A stretch of 64,000 bases of DNA from Ignavibacteriales bacterium (GTDB lineage: Bacteria; Bacteroidota; Ignavibacteria; Ignavibacteriales; Ignavibacteriaceae): positions 372,001 to 436,000 of the forward strand of contig JADJIH010000001.1 of assembly GCA_016707115.1 (NCBI GenBank), written 5' to 3'. The notes under the pieces are model-generated. The model saw only the letters and a program-made list of their open reading frames with translations, was not told the origin of the DNA and searched no databases. The translations under genes and the position numbers were made by a program. Below, one piece after another: positions 44,168 through 52,897 of the stretch (the stretch's first letter is position 1; each line of letters opens with the position of its first letter).

Positions 44168-45160
44168 TTAAATCAACTTATTTCTCGATTGAATAGTCAT
44201 TGATTTCTTATCTTTATTTCTTTTTTTGATTTGCAGATTATTTTCTTTTGCGATTTTTACTGATTCTTTTCTTAATAATTTTTTATGAGCTTCTTCTTTT
44301 ATCGCAATTTTTCTCTTGCTTAAAAATTCTTGCATCGAAACTAATTTTTTATTGGATTCAGATACATAGAAAAACAATGTTACATTATTTGGCAGTAGGA
44401 TCATAAAAGAATTAGCTCTGCTCGGTGAGTGAATACCTTTTCTTTTTGTCAAATCATACTTTGCTGACAGGTTAATTATTGACCATCTATTTACCGTTGG
44501 AAATTGTTCCAAAAGATTCATTAGTTTTATGACAGTAAGTAATTTATCGGATAAGTTCTTTGTGAGTATATCCATAGAACGATTTATCAAATCTTTGACA
44601 GTTCCACTTGATATTCCCATCATCTTTGCAATTTTTTTTAAATTTTTCCCTTTATTAAAAAGTTCATTAATATATTTTTCTTCACTTGTCATCAGAACTG
44701 ATTTTCTGGTTTTTAAATTATTATCAGACACTGTTTGCTTAACAATTTGTGAAAATAATGAATCTGTTAAGAGGGGAGGCATAACATTAGAATTATCATT
44801 TGTGGTTCGAATATTAATTAAAAAGTTATTCAGTGATGAATCTTTAAATATGAACCCGCTTGCGCCTGCTTTTAGATAAAGTAATACTTCAGATTGTTTA
44901 ACAATAGTATCCATAACTATTATTTTGGCTAAAGGAAAATCATTTTTAAATGTAATTAAAGCACTTAAACTGTTTTCATTTTCTAATCTCTTTTCCAGAA
45001 GAATTATATTAGGATTAAACTGCTTTATTTTTTGTAAAATATTGTTATCATTTCCCGAAGTTGCTAAAATTGAAATATTAGCCTGGGTTTTTAGAATCTC
45101 TACAAGACAATTTCTAAGGATTCGATCATTCGCTGTTATTAGTAATCTGATTTTGTTCAT
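44168..45160 (-). CDS. Atypical NarL-like regulator with pseudo-receiver and basic C-terminal extension
   Basis: The first 230 residues align with the intact regulators in this window. In the receiver, however, the acidic pair E10-D11 has become A10-N11 (LLITANDRILR) and the phospho-acceptor D56 has become E56 (NIILLEKRLENENSL). The conserved Lys remains (GFIFKDSSL). It cannot be phosphorylated in the usual way, and Glu may mimic the active state. The helix-turn-helix is also diverged (MTSEEKYINELFNKGKNLKK then ISSGTVKDLINRSMDIL). About 110 extra residues end in a Lys/Arg-rich tail (AKENNLQIKKRNKDKKSMTI). It is transcribed from dyad copy O, so it is a regulon member, and it precedes mlaEFD. 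Confidence 0.8.
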   Translation of the reverse strand: MNKIRLLITANDRILRNCLVEILKTQANISILATSGNDNNILQKIKQFNPNIILLEKRLENENSLSALITFKNDFPLAKIIVMDTIVKQSEVLLYLKAGASGFIFKDSSLNNFLINIRTTNDNSNVMPPLLTDSLFSQIVKQTVSDNNLKTRKSVLMTSEEKYINELFNKGKNLKKIAKMMGISSGTVKDLINRSMDILTKNLSDKLLTVIKLMNLLEQFPTVNRWSIINLSAKYDLTKRKGIHSPSRANSFMILLPNNVTLFFYVSESNKKLVSMQEFLSKRKIAIKEEAHKKLLRKESVKIAKENNLQIKKRNKDKKSMTIQSRNKLI

Positions 45161-45241
45161 ATTTTATTCTCAATCAATCAAAACTTATAACAGTTCCAAT
45201 TATCGATAATGTTTTTGATTTACGTACTTATTACCAAAATC

Positions 45242-45305
45242 AAGTTGCCTCTATTTTGATTTTTAATCAATAAGGCAAAGGGATGAAAAGGGAACTACAT
45301 CCGGT
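45242..45305 (-). promoter_or_regulatory. Dyad-type stress promoter, copy O (pseudo-receiver regulator, mlaEFD)
   Basis: Plus-strand GGATG (45281-45285), centre AAAAGGGAACTA, CATCCGG. The minus strand has -35 TTGATT, 17 bp and -10 CAACTT followed by G. The start site is about 75 bases before the regulator ATG. Confidence 0.8.
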
Positions 45306-45431
45306 ATCAAGAGTAAATTGTTATTTTTCAGGATGCTGAGATGTGGAATTCTTCAACTATTTTATAAACACTTAGTCATGGTAATCACAAACAGTGATTA
45401 TGATTACTTATTGCAGATCAAATAAAAATAA

Positions 45432-45626
45432 TTATTTGATTTTAAATTTCTTTCGTTCATTAGCTAATTTAGTTTGGACTTTCCTTTTGGTTAATCCTTT
45501 TATTGGGAGATAATAAGTAGAGAGAGTTTGCAAATCTGTTGCAACTACAAATTTATCCATCCCATCAACCTTTTGAATGCCATTAAACGTAGCACCGCTT
45601 TCTTCTATTATAGATGATCTAAACAT
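45432..45626 (-). CDS. Hypothetical protein, 64 residues
   Basis: A soluble 64-residue protein of unknown family. The N-terminal half (IEESGATFNGIQKVDGMDKF) looks like a small beta domain, and the C-terminal half is basic (LTKRKVQTKLANERKKFKIK). It is a monocistronic unit between dyad copy P and the next promoter, so its expression is probably stress-linked. Confidence 0.6.
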   Translation of the reverse strand: MFRSSIIEESGATFNGIQKVDGMDKFVVATDLQTLSTYYLPIKGLTKRKVQTKLANERKKFKIK

Positions 45627-45657
45627 CTTAAGCCTCTTTGAGTTTAAATTTAATATT

Positions 45658-45721
45658 AATCTAGGCAGATAGACGAGGCATGTAAATCAGGCAAAAGGAT
45701 GAAAAGTGGACTACATCGTTA
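45658..45721 (-). promoter_or_regulatory. Dyad-type stress promoter, copy P (64-residue protein)
   Basis: Plus-strand GGATG (45697-45701), centre AAAAGTGGACTA, CATCGTT. The minus strand has -35 TTTACA, 17 bp and -10 TAGATT. The rest of the gap 45722-45948 holds no gene that I can see. Confidence 0.8.
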
Positions 45722-45948
45722 GGATGTTGAACGATAAATATTAAGTCACAGATTTATTAGATCAGATTTGTTCGTTATTAACACAAGGCAGTTTTGTGAG
45801 AATTGCGACTGTCACTTTGAATGCATTGCCCTAGAAGTCTGATAAGTAATACAGATTCCTCAGTCGAGTTTGCAATGGTAAATTTGACAAAATGATTTTC
45901 TGATAGTTATAGTATAACCTTAAAATAAAAAAATTTTACTTTACTAAG

Positions 45949-47673
45949 TTACGCTAAAGTTTTTTTAACAAACTTATCAGCCTTTCTGCTTGCAGCCATT
46001 TTTCTCTGATTTTCCGTGAACCTTTTAGTTGCTGCTTTTTCCATCTCTATATGTTTAAGTGCTTCTGATTCTTCTGTTTTAAATTCAGATTTTAGAACTA
46101 CAATCTGAGCTTCTGTTGCTGCGCGTTTAAGTTCTATTTCGGATTGCTTGCGTTCAATTTCTTGCTGCCGTGATAATTGCTGAGCATCATTTTTTGCTTC
46201 TTGTGTTAATCGGGCTGAGCCGGTTAATACACCTTCAGGACCAACATACACATCAAGTAGTTCAATTCCATGATCTGTTAGAATAAATTCACGGATTTGA
46301 TTTGAATGATCCATACCACGAGACTTAAGGATATATAATCCTCTGTTACGTTCACCTCCGATTTCAATATCACGTAATAAAAGCCAGGTATCAATTAATG
46401 ACGATATTGCCATATCTGTAAGTTCCTGTGCTGCACCTGAATTGGAGAGACTGGCGAAAAATGCTGTTATGTTTCTCATCTTTAAAAAATCAACAAGACG
46501 AAGAAGCATTACTTTAACTTCAGTTTGATTTGCGCCTATCACAAACGCATCAATAGGATCAAGAATTACAATTTGCGGTTTAACTTGATTGATTAATTTA
46601 ATAGATGAAGTTAAATGATGTTCTAACCCATGTAGTGTTGGGCGAGTTGCTTGAAAGTGAAGCAGACCTTTTTTTACCCAATGATCTAAATGAATTCCGA
46701 TAGAAGACATATTGCGCATAAATTGACTAGGTGATTCTTCAAAAGCAAAATAAAGAACTCGTTCGCCACGCTTACAAGCTGCTTCTACAAATTGTGCCGC
46801 AAGACTTGTCTTGCCAGTACCAGCGGTTCCTGAAACAAGCACCGTACTGCCGCGAAAATAACCTTTCCCAGATAGCATTGTGTCAAGACGAGGAATACCA
46901 GTGGAAATTCTTTCTCTTGAAGCAATATGTTTTAAGCCAAGTGAAGTAACAGGCAGAACAGAAAAGCCATCTTCATCAATCAAGAATGGATATTCATTTG
47001 TTCCGTGTGTTGAGCCACGATATTTAACAATGCGTAATCTTCTTATGGATGACTGATCGCTAACACGATGATCAAGCAGAATAACGCAATCGGAAACGTA
47101 TTCTTCTAGGCCCTGCCGTGTTAATGTGCCATTTCCTCGTTCACCAGTTACTACTGTTGTAACACCTTTCTTTTTCAGCCAGCTAAACAAACGACGCAGT
47201 TCTGTGCGTACAATTGTAGCATTTGGTAATGCTGAAAAGAGTGATTCAATAGTATCAAGTACAACTCGCTTAGCACCAATACTTTCAATTGCGTGATGGA
47301 TCCGAACAAATAATCCTTTTAAATCATATTCACCGCTTTCTTCAATTTCGCCTCGCTCAACTCGAATATGCTGAAGCCAGATTAATTTCTTAGCAACAAG
47401 ATTATCCAAATCAAATCCTAACGAAGCAACATTTGAAGTCAGTTCTTTTTCAGTCTCTTCAAACGAAATAAATACTCCAGGCTCTTTGTAAAGAGTTGCA
47501 CCGCGTACAAGAAATTCCATTGCAAAAAGTGTTTTACCGCATCCGGCACCACCACACACAAGTGTAGGTCTACCCTTTGGTAATCCACCACCCGTTATTT
47601 CATCAAATCCTTGGATACTTGTTGGAGATTTTGGAAGAGTTTTTCTCTCAAATTTAGATTCCCTTTTTTTCAT
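45949..47673 (-). CDS. KaiC-like double-domain RecA/RadA-type ATPase
   Basis: The 574-residue protein has two KaiC domains. Domain 1 has TGGGLPKGRPTLVCGGAGCG with Walker A GGAGCGKT (41-48) and the paired Glu in VFISFEETEKEL. Domain 2 has SGTAGTGKTS near 281-288 and YFAFEESPSQF. The segment AISSLIDTWLLLRDIEIGGE around residue 424 aligns with the KaiC auto-phosphorylation site (Ser-Thr in cyanobacteria). It has Ser-Ser here, so phosphorylation is possible. The last 90 residues are a charged coiled coil not found in KaiC itself. No kaiA or kaiB is present in the window. Dyad copy Q lies upstream, and a response regulator and kinase follow on the same strand side. Confidence 0.9.
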   Translation of the reverse strand: MKKRESKFERKTLPKSPTSIQGFDEITGGGLPKGRPTLVCGGAGCGKTLFAMEFLVRGATLYKEPGVFISFEETEKELTSNVASLGFDLDNLVAKKLIWLQHIRVERGEIEESGEYDLKGLFVRIHHAIESIGAKRVVLDTIESLFSALPNATIVRTELRRLFSWLKKKGVTTVVTGERGNGTLTRQGLEEYVSDCVILLDHRVSDQSSIRRLRIVKYRGSTHGTNEYPFLIDEDGFSVLPVTSLGLKHIASRERISTGIPRLDTMLSGKGYFRGSTVLVSGTAGTGKTSLAAQFVEAACKRGERVLYFAFEESPSQFMRNMSSIGIHLDHWVKKGLLHFQATRPTLHGLEHHLTSSIKLINQVKPQIVILDPIDAFVIGANQTEVKVMLLRLVDFLKMRNITAFFASLSNSGAAQELTDMAISSLIDTWLLLRDIEIGGERNRGLYILKSRGMDHSNQIREFILTDHGIELLDVYVGPEGVLTGSARLTQEAKNDAQQLSRQQEIERKQSEIELKRAATEAQIVVLKSEFKTEESEALKHIEMEKAATKRFTENQRKMAASRKADKFVKKTLA

Positions 47674-47772
47674 GTTTTCATCCAGTAATTAGTTGTTTCA
47701 TTTATATTATTAATTGTCCGGTTCCATTAAACAGAACATCTTTTACACTTCTTTATCTCAAAAAGACAGCAA

Positions 47773-47836
47773 ATTATAGATAAAGTCTAATTGCGAAAAA
47801 ATAGTCCAAAGGGATGAAAAATGGATTATAATTTTT
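47773..47836 (-). promoter_or_regulatory. Dyad-type stress promoter, copy Q (KaiC-like gene)
   Basis: Plus-strand GGATG (47812-47816), centre AAAAATGGATTA, TAATTTT. The minus strand has a weak -35 (TTTTTT), 17 bp and -10 TATAATTTG. The distal arm is poor, but the GGATG core, gaps and -10 are good. Confidence 0.65.
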
Positions 47837-47860
47837 GGAATAGAGTTAAAGAAAGTAAGA

Positions 47861-48553
47861 TTACTCTTCGAGTAATGAAGTTGTATCTATATTAGTTTTG
47901 TATTCATTTGAAAGATGAGCGTGTTTTGCAATCTGTACACGGGTATTTAGTGCTAATTTTTCCAGGATGTTGTGAACGTGGCTTTTTACAGTGTACGTTG
48001 AAAGATTAAGTTTTTGTGCTATTTCTTTATTTGTAGAACCATCAGCAATTAATTCAATTACCTGTCTTTCACGTTTTGTCATCCGTACTGATTCATTAAT
48101 TACTCGTGGAGGCAATCCATTTACTGCGTTTTCTACAATCTGTGTAAAAAGTGATCCGGTTAAATGCGGAGGTAAAACTTGTGCACCTTCAAAAACTGAT
48201 CGAATAGTTTTTAAAAACTCAGCAACGCTTATATCTTTCAACATAAATCCGGAAACACCTGCTTGAACAAATTCAAAAACGTCTGTCTGTAACGGAATCA
48301 GATCCATCACAATTATTTTAATGTTATGAAAATTTGATTTGATTAATTTAACAACTTGCAAACTGTTTTGATTTCTTAAACCAAGATCGAGAAGAACAAT
48401 ATTCGGTTTAAATTTTCCAACTAAAGTCAGAATGTTTTCACCATTACCTACTGTAGTAACCACATTCATATCTGGCTGCTTTTTAAGCAAAGCAGATATT
48501 CCTTCACGCAGAAGTCGATTATCTTCAATAAGCAATATTTTGATTTTCTTCAT
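47861..48553 (-). CDS. NarL/FixJ-type response regulator
   Basis: A complete 230-residue regulator: the receiver has E10-D11 (ILLIEDNRLLREG), D56 (NIVLLDLGLRNQNSL) and Lys (GFMLKDISV). The DNA-binding part has MTKRERQVIELIADGSTNKE, then STYTVKSHVHNILEKLALNT. The nearest kinase is the PAS protein at 48930-51491, 376 bases upstream on the same strand, its likely but unproven partner. It has no dyad promoter of its own. As the only standard receiver near the centre of the dyad family, it is a reasonable candidate for the activator. Confidence 0.9.
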   Translation of the reverse strand: MKKIKILLIEDNRLLREGISALLKKQPDMNVVTTVGNGENILTLVGKFKPNIVLLDLGLRNQNSLQVVKLIKSNFHNIKIIVMDLIPLQTDVFEFVQAGVSGFMLKDISVAEFLKTIRSVFEGAQVLPPHLTGSLFTQIVENAVNGLPPRVINESVRMTKRERQVIELIADGSTNKEIAQKLNLSTYTVKSHVHNILEKLALNTRVQIAKHAHLSNEYKTNIDTTSLLEE

Positions 48554-48929
48554 TTCCTGACTTAATTACAAAAGAATAATTTTATTTAGTTCAAAAAAGC
48601 AGAGTTAATTTAATGAAAAAATAGTCAATTGTTAAAATTATTTGATATTTTTAAAAAAGGTTCACAATTCTTCAAATACTATCGACTATTTCAAGTCATT
48701 ATTCAGATAAAAAAAATTTAATTTTGTATGAATAAAAATACCTCAGAGTCATATTATTTTAAAATAATTATTCTTCTATAAATTATAATATGATACAACT
48801 ACAAGTAGTATTTAAATTTTTGAAGAGATAAATTTGAAACCTGTTGCATTTCGGTAGATGGGTTTTTATATGAGTTATATAAAATAAGAGGGGAGAGAAT
48901 CAATCCTATTACAAATAATAGTAACTGCT
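48554..48929. other. Gene-free stretch between regulator and kinase
   Basis: These 376 bases are more than 75% A+T. I see no ORF with a ribosome site, no copy of the dyad promoter and no clear hairpin terminator. It presumably holds the regulator's promoter and the end of the kinase transcript. Confidence 0.5.
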
Positions 48930-51491
48930 TTAATGTTGTTGAATAAATCTTTGCAGAGTAAAACTAAAAACACTCCCTTTTCCTTTTTCACTCTCTACCC
49001 ATATTTGTCCGTTTTGTTTTTCGATAAATTCCTTACATAGCAATAAACCTAAGCCAGAGCTGGGTTCATCTTCCGTTCCTAAACTTGAAACTTTTTCATT
49101 AACAAGGAACAACCGCTTTATATCACTCTCAGATATTCCAACTCCATTATCATTAATTGACAATTGGACTGTTGAGTCGTCGATCTCAAAGACAGAGATA
49201 TCTATTTTACCTCCGCGATAAGTAAACTTAACGGCATTTGTGAGTAGATTGCGCAAAACTGTATCTGTCATATTTTTATCAGCAAGAACACAAATAGAAG
49301 TATTTGGTGAATAACGAATTTCTATTTCCTTTTGCTGAGCTTTAGTAGAAATTGAATCTATATTCTCTTGTATTAAAGTATTTATGTTTAAGTTCTGTAG
49401 TCTGCACGCAAGAGTTCCTCTTTGCATCATTGACCATTTAAGTAGATTATCTAAAAGATTTGAAATATTTACACCAGAGTTGTGTAATAATTTAGAGTAT
49501 TGGGAAATTTCTTCGGTTGTAAATTCTGAGGTTCTTAAAGACATTAATTCTGTTAGATTTACAAAACCATTTAACGGACTTCTCAAATCGTGCGCGATTA
49601 TGGAGAAAAATTTATCCTTTTCAGAATTTATTTTAATGAGCTCCTCGTTTTTTAATTTGATCTCCTCTTCATATCTCTTGCGCTTAGTAATATCAACATC
49701 AATACCTCTATAACCAGTCACTTTGTTTTCTTCATTATATAATGGAACACCGCTTGTAGAAAGAATAATTTCTCTGCCATCCTTATGTCTGTTTGTATTT
49801 ATATAGTCTTTAAATTTTTCTTGCTTGCTAAAAGTATCGAATGCCATTTTAGTCAATTCCTCTTTATCCTTTTCAGCAAAGAAGTCAAAGAAATATTTTT
49901 TGCCAATAATCTCTTCAGGATCATAACCGATTACTTCTTTAACTATTGGATTGACGTAGGTATATAACCCTGCGTTATCAATTTCCCAAATCCATTCAGA
50001 GGCATTTTCGGATAGCTGTGTAAATCGTAAGTTGCTCTGCAAAAGTGCCTCTTCAATAAACTTCCTCTCAGTTATATCATGGCCTATACCGACTAAACCA
50101 ATAATACTCTCATCTTTATCAAGTAAAGGGATTTTTGAGGTAAGTAACCAACGCTTATTTCCATAAGCATCAATTATATATTCCTCACGATTTAAAACCC
50201 GTGTTCCTGTTTGAATAACAAATTGATCATCTGCAAAAAATCCTTCAGCCATTTCTTTAGGATAAAATGCAAAATCATCTTTCCCTAATATTTCATCCTC
50301 TGTTTTTACACCGGTGTACATTAGTTCGGTGCGGTTAACAAGTGTTTTTCTGCAAGCCAAATCCTTTACATAAATTGAATCAGGAATATTGTCGATAACT
50401 GTTCGTAAAAGCAGTTGTTCGTTTTGTAATTTTTCTTCAGTCGTTTTGCGTTCCGTAATGTCGTGGATAACTAAAAACAGCAGCATCCGGCTTTCAATTT
50501 CAATAGGAGAAGAATGAACTTCAACAATGCGGGTTTCCCCGTTGGATATTATCTGTGAAAAAATAAAACAGCTTTCCTTTTCTCCGGATGCCAACTCCAT
50601 CTGATTAACTATTTCATTATTCGTGTTAGAAATTATATCTTTTAAAGATTTTCGTTTTAATTCATCAACAGAATAACCATAGAATTGTACTGCTGATTGA
50701 TTTACATCAATTATCTGACTACTTATTGGATCAATTAAGACTAATATCGCACTGTGCGCATTGAACATAGTCTTAAATCTTTCTACACTTTCTTTCAGTT
50801 GCTTTTCCAGTTGTTTGCGAGTCCGGATATCATCACTTAGAACCTTATTCTTTGCTCTCGTGTTCACTAAGAAAACGAAAACTAATAGAAGGGTAACTGT
50901 TAGTAGAATTGCCTCGATTGTGTGCGAAAGTATAGATTTATTCCATTCAGCAATATCGTAATCTATACCAAATACAGCCATGGTTTTGCCCGTTGAAACA
51001 TCCTTAATTGGAATTAGTGTGCTAATCCAGGTACCCCATCTATCTGATACAGCCGGTGTTATTAATTCCTTCCCATCTATAAAAGGTTTCTTATCAATAA
51101 TCTTAGCTTCTGTATATTCCTGTCCGGGTGGTGAATAATCTTTAGAATTTATTGGTTCAGAATCGGCGATAAAAAATATTTTACCATTTCTTTCGCAATA
51201 GATATAAGCAAATTTGGCATCAGGATTATTTTGAACAATACTTGATAAGTGTTTTTTAAGGGACGCATATTCGGCTTTAGAAGTATCGGAAACAGCCACA
51301 TCAAAGTTTTTAAAATTTACATTTGGCAATAAATCTGCGGTAGTTCTTGCAATCACCATTACATTTTTCGATAAAGCGGTTTCTTCATTAATCCAGGTAT
51401 AGCGAATATAGAAGGCTCCGCAAATGACCAGAACAATAAATAACATTTTTGCTACAATGGCTGATCTTTTTTCAAAATCATTTCTATTCAT
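48930..51491 (-). CDS. Membrane-bound PAS sensor histidine kinase
   Basis: From the ATG at 51491 the protein has 853 residues; an upstream start (51566) would add 25 unlike residues. It has one N-terminal span (VAKMLFIVLVICGAFYIRYT), a periplasmic sensor of about 150 residues and a second span (AILLTVTLLLVFVFLVNTRA). Three or four PAS domains follow (ARILVLID-type HSAILVLIDPISSQIIDVNQ, IGLVGIGHDITERK, VTGYRGIDVDITKRK). A HisKA domain carries FSIIAHDLRSPLNGFVNLTE with the phospho-acceptor His, and the ATPase domain carries LLTNAVKFTYRGG and SGLGLLLCKEFIEKQ. The ligand is unknown. It is the likely partner of the regulator at 47861. Confidence 0.92.
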   Translation of the reverse strand: MNRNDFEKRSAIVAKMLFIVLVICGAFYIRYTWINEETALSKNVMVIARTTADLLPNVNFKNFDVAVSDTSKAEYASLKKHLSSIVQNNPDAKFAYIYCERNGKIFFIADSEPINSKDYSPPGQEYTEAKIIDKKPFIDGKELITPAVSDRWGTWISTLIPIKDVSTGKTMAVFGIDYDIAEWNKSILSHTIEAILLTVTLLLVFVFLVNTRAKNKVLSDDIRTRKQLEKQLKESVERFKTMFNAHSAILVLIDPISSQIIDVNQSAVQFYGYSVDELKRKSLKDIISNTNNEIVNQMELASGEKESCFIFSQIISNGETRIVEVHSSPIEIESRMLLFLVIHDITERKTTEEKLQNEQLLLRTVIDNIPDSIYVKDLACRKTLVNRTELMYTGVKTEDEILGKDDFAFYPKEMAEGFFADDQFVIQTGTRVLNREEYIIDAYGNKRWLLTSKIPLLDKDESIIGLVGIGHDITERKFIEEALLQSNLRFTQLSENASEWIWEIDNAGLYTYVNPIVKEVIGYDPEEIIGKKYFFDFFAEKDKEELTKMAFDTFSKQEKFKDYINTNRHKDGREIILSTSGVPLYNEENKVTGYRGIDVDITKRKRYEEEIKLKNEELIKINSEKDKFFSIIAHDLRSPLNGFVNLTELMSLRTSEFTTEEISQYSKLLHNSGVNISNLLDNLLKWSMMQRGTLACRLQNLNINTLIQENIDSISTKAQQKEIEIRYSPNTSICVLADKNMTDTVLRNLLTNAVKFTYRGGKIDISVFEIDDSTVQLSINDNGVGISESDIKRLFLVNEKVSSLGTEDEPSSGLGLLLCKEFIEKQNGQIWVESEKGKGSVFSFTLQRFIQQH

Positions 51492-52190
51492 ATAAAAACT
51501 TATCTCGATATTAAATCGTACATAAAAGACATAAAATACATTATCATATAGTCGAAATTTTGTCAATTTACTTTAACTCATACAGCATAAGGTCTATTTT
51601 TTTGAGCTTTTATGGAAGATTTTAATAATCCGCGATAAAGATTAATGAATGGATAAAGAAGATTCTTAAATGTAAAATCAATTTGATTTATTTTATGTAA
51701 CAACCCGGCATCACTTAAAAAATTACTACCTATTCAGCGTAAACTTTGATAAGGAAATTTTTTTCGCAGAGTTATTAATCACTCTTAATTTTTTGAAATT
51801 GTTTTTAATATTATAAGGCTATAATATTCAGCCTCTTCTATTCGAATAAAGATTTATCCATTGACTAAAACTTTTTATTGCATTAAGTTTCAACTGCTTA
51901 AATAATAAAACTAAGCTATACCAATAGACACATATCCCTTTTCATCTTTTCAGGCTCGGGGAGCGTACGATGAGCAATGCCGGATTTTTATAAATCTTTT
52001 AATATAAAACTATTATTCTAACTGAATATACCTGTGTACTTGCAGTTTTATAATCGTTTTAAAAAGTAACTTGATTTAAAGAAATGAAGTGTATTTATAA
52101 ATCTGCACACATAAATACATTAATTCTAAATAATAGTTAAGTAGTCTAATTATTTGTTAAACTGTTAGCATAGAAGAAAGGGTTAATTCA
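51492..52190. other. Gene-free region between divergent kinase and outer-membrane protein genes
   Basis: About 700 AT-rich bases hold no convincing ORF. A sequence near 51930-51950 (CCCTTTTCATCTTTTC) recalls the dyad core in plus-strand orientation, but the right spacing to a -35/-10 pair is not met. The region presumably contains divergent promoters of 51491 (minus) and 52191 (plus). Confidence 0.45.
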
Positions 52191-52754
52191 ATGAAAAATT
52201 TATTTGTGGTATTCTTGGGATTATTTTTACTTACTAGTTTTACGTTCGGCCAATCTGAACTAAAGCAATCAACATTTAGTATCAATGGAACTATTTCTTA
52301 CACCTCCAACTATGAAGAATCGTCTGATATGGATAATTCAATTTTTATTTTCGATCCAAGATTTGATTTTTTTGTAATGGATAATTTTTCTTTGGGGCTT
52401 ATGCTAAACTATCAGAATAATTCATTCTTTGGCAATAATAATTCTAGCTGGGGCATTGGTCCTTCAGCCAGGTATTATTTTAATTTCGATCGCATTAAAC
52501 CATTTGCCGGAATTGGATATTCATATGTTACGGAAAATGCTATTTACTCAAACGATGACATTATCAATAATAACATAATACTAAATCTGGGTGTCGATTA
52601 TTTTCTTACTGAAGATGTAGCATTAGAAACGATAATTAAATATACATTTATCAATTCTAAACTACCCGATGAGTACAGTGCGTTCTACAGTGATTTAAAT
52701 GTATCAAAAAAATCACTTTCAATCGGTCTTGGTGTAAATGTTTTTATACGTTAA
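52191..52754 (+). CDS. Outer-membrane beta-barrel protein
   Basis: A 187-residue precursor with signal peptide (MKNLFVVFLGLFLLTSFTFG). The mature part consists of alternating amphipathic strands (FSINGTISYTSNYEESS, FSLGLMLNYQNNSFFGNNNS, IKPFAGIGYSYVTENAI) and ends in the typical aromatic/charged strand SLSIGLGVNVFIR. That fits an eight-stranded OmpA/OmpX-like barrel without a peptidoglycan domain. GAAAGGG upstream is a fair ribosome site. Confidence 0.78.
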   Translation: MKNLFVVFLGLFLLTSFTFGQSELKQSTFSINGTISYTSNYEESSDMDNSIFIFDPRFDFFVMDNFSLGLMLNYQNNSFFGNNNSSWGIGPSARYYFNFDRIKPFAGIGYSYVTENAIYSNDDIINNNIILNLGVDYFLTEDVALETIIKYTFINSKLPDEYSAFYSDLNVSKKSLSIGLGVNVFIR

Positions 52755-52807
52755 AAAAATGAAAAAGTTAGAAGTGGATTTACATGTTGTGTTTTACTTG
52801 CTTCCTT

Positions 52808-52821
52808 TCCGCCGCAGCGGA
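52808..52821. repeat. REP-like short GC palindrome (copy 1)
   Basis: TCCGC and GCGGA form a 5-bp stem round CGCA. A similar TCCGC-CACT-GCGGA lies at 55672-55685, and CCGTC-AGA-GACGG at about 53321-53333. All three stand out by GC content and lie just behind plus-strand genes, as REP-like elements do. Confidence 0.4.
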
Positions 52822-52897
52822 TTCAACGGCAGATTAAGCTCAACATAATAAGTGCTAGTGATCTAAACAATTTTTAATTGATCAAAGAGGTATTGTT

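Noticed and set aside
474..47836. Dyads as rho-independent terminators or mobile MITE-like repeats
   Set aside because: They lie upstream of a -35/-10 pair, the centre is conserved although unpaired, the flanks differ between copies, and no target-site duplications are seen.
51925..51990. Possible plus-strand copy of the dyad promoter upstream of the outer-membrane protein at 52191
   Set aside because: CCCTTTTCATCT resembles the core, but the -35 and -10 positions read GGGGAG and CGGATT and the distal arm is missing.
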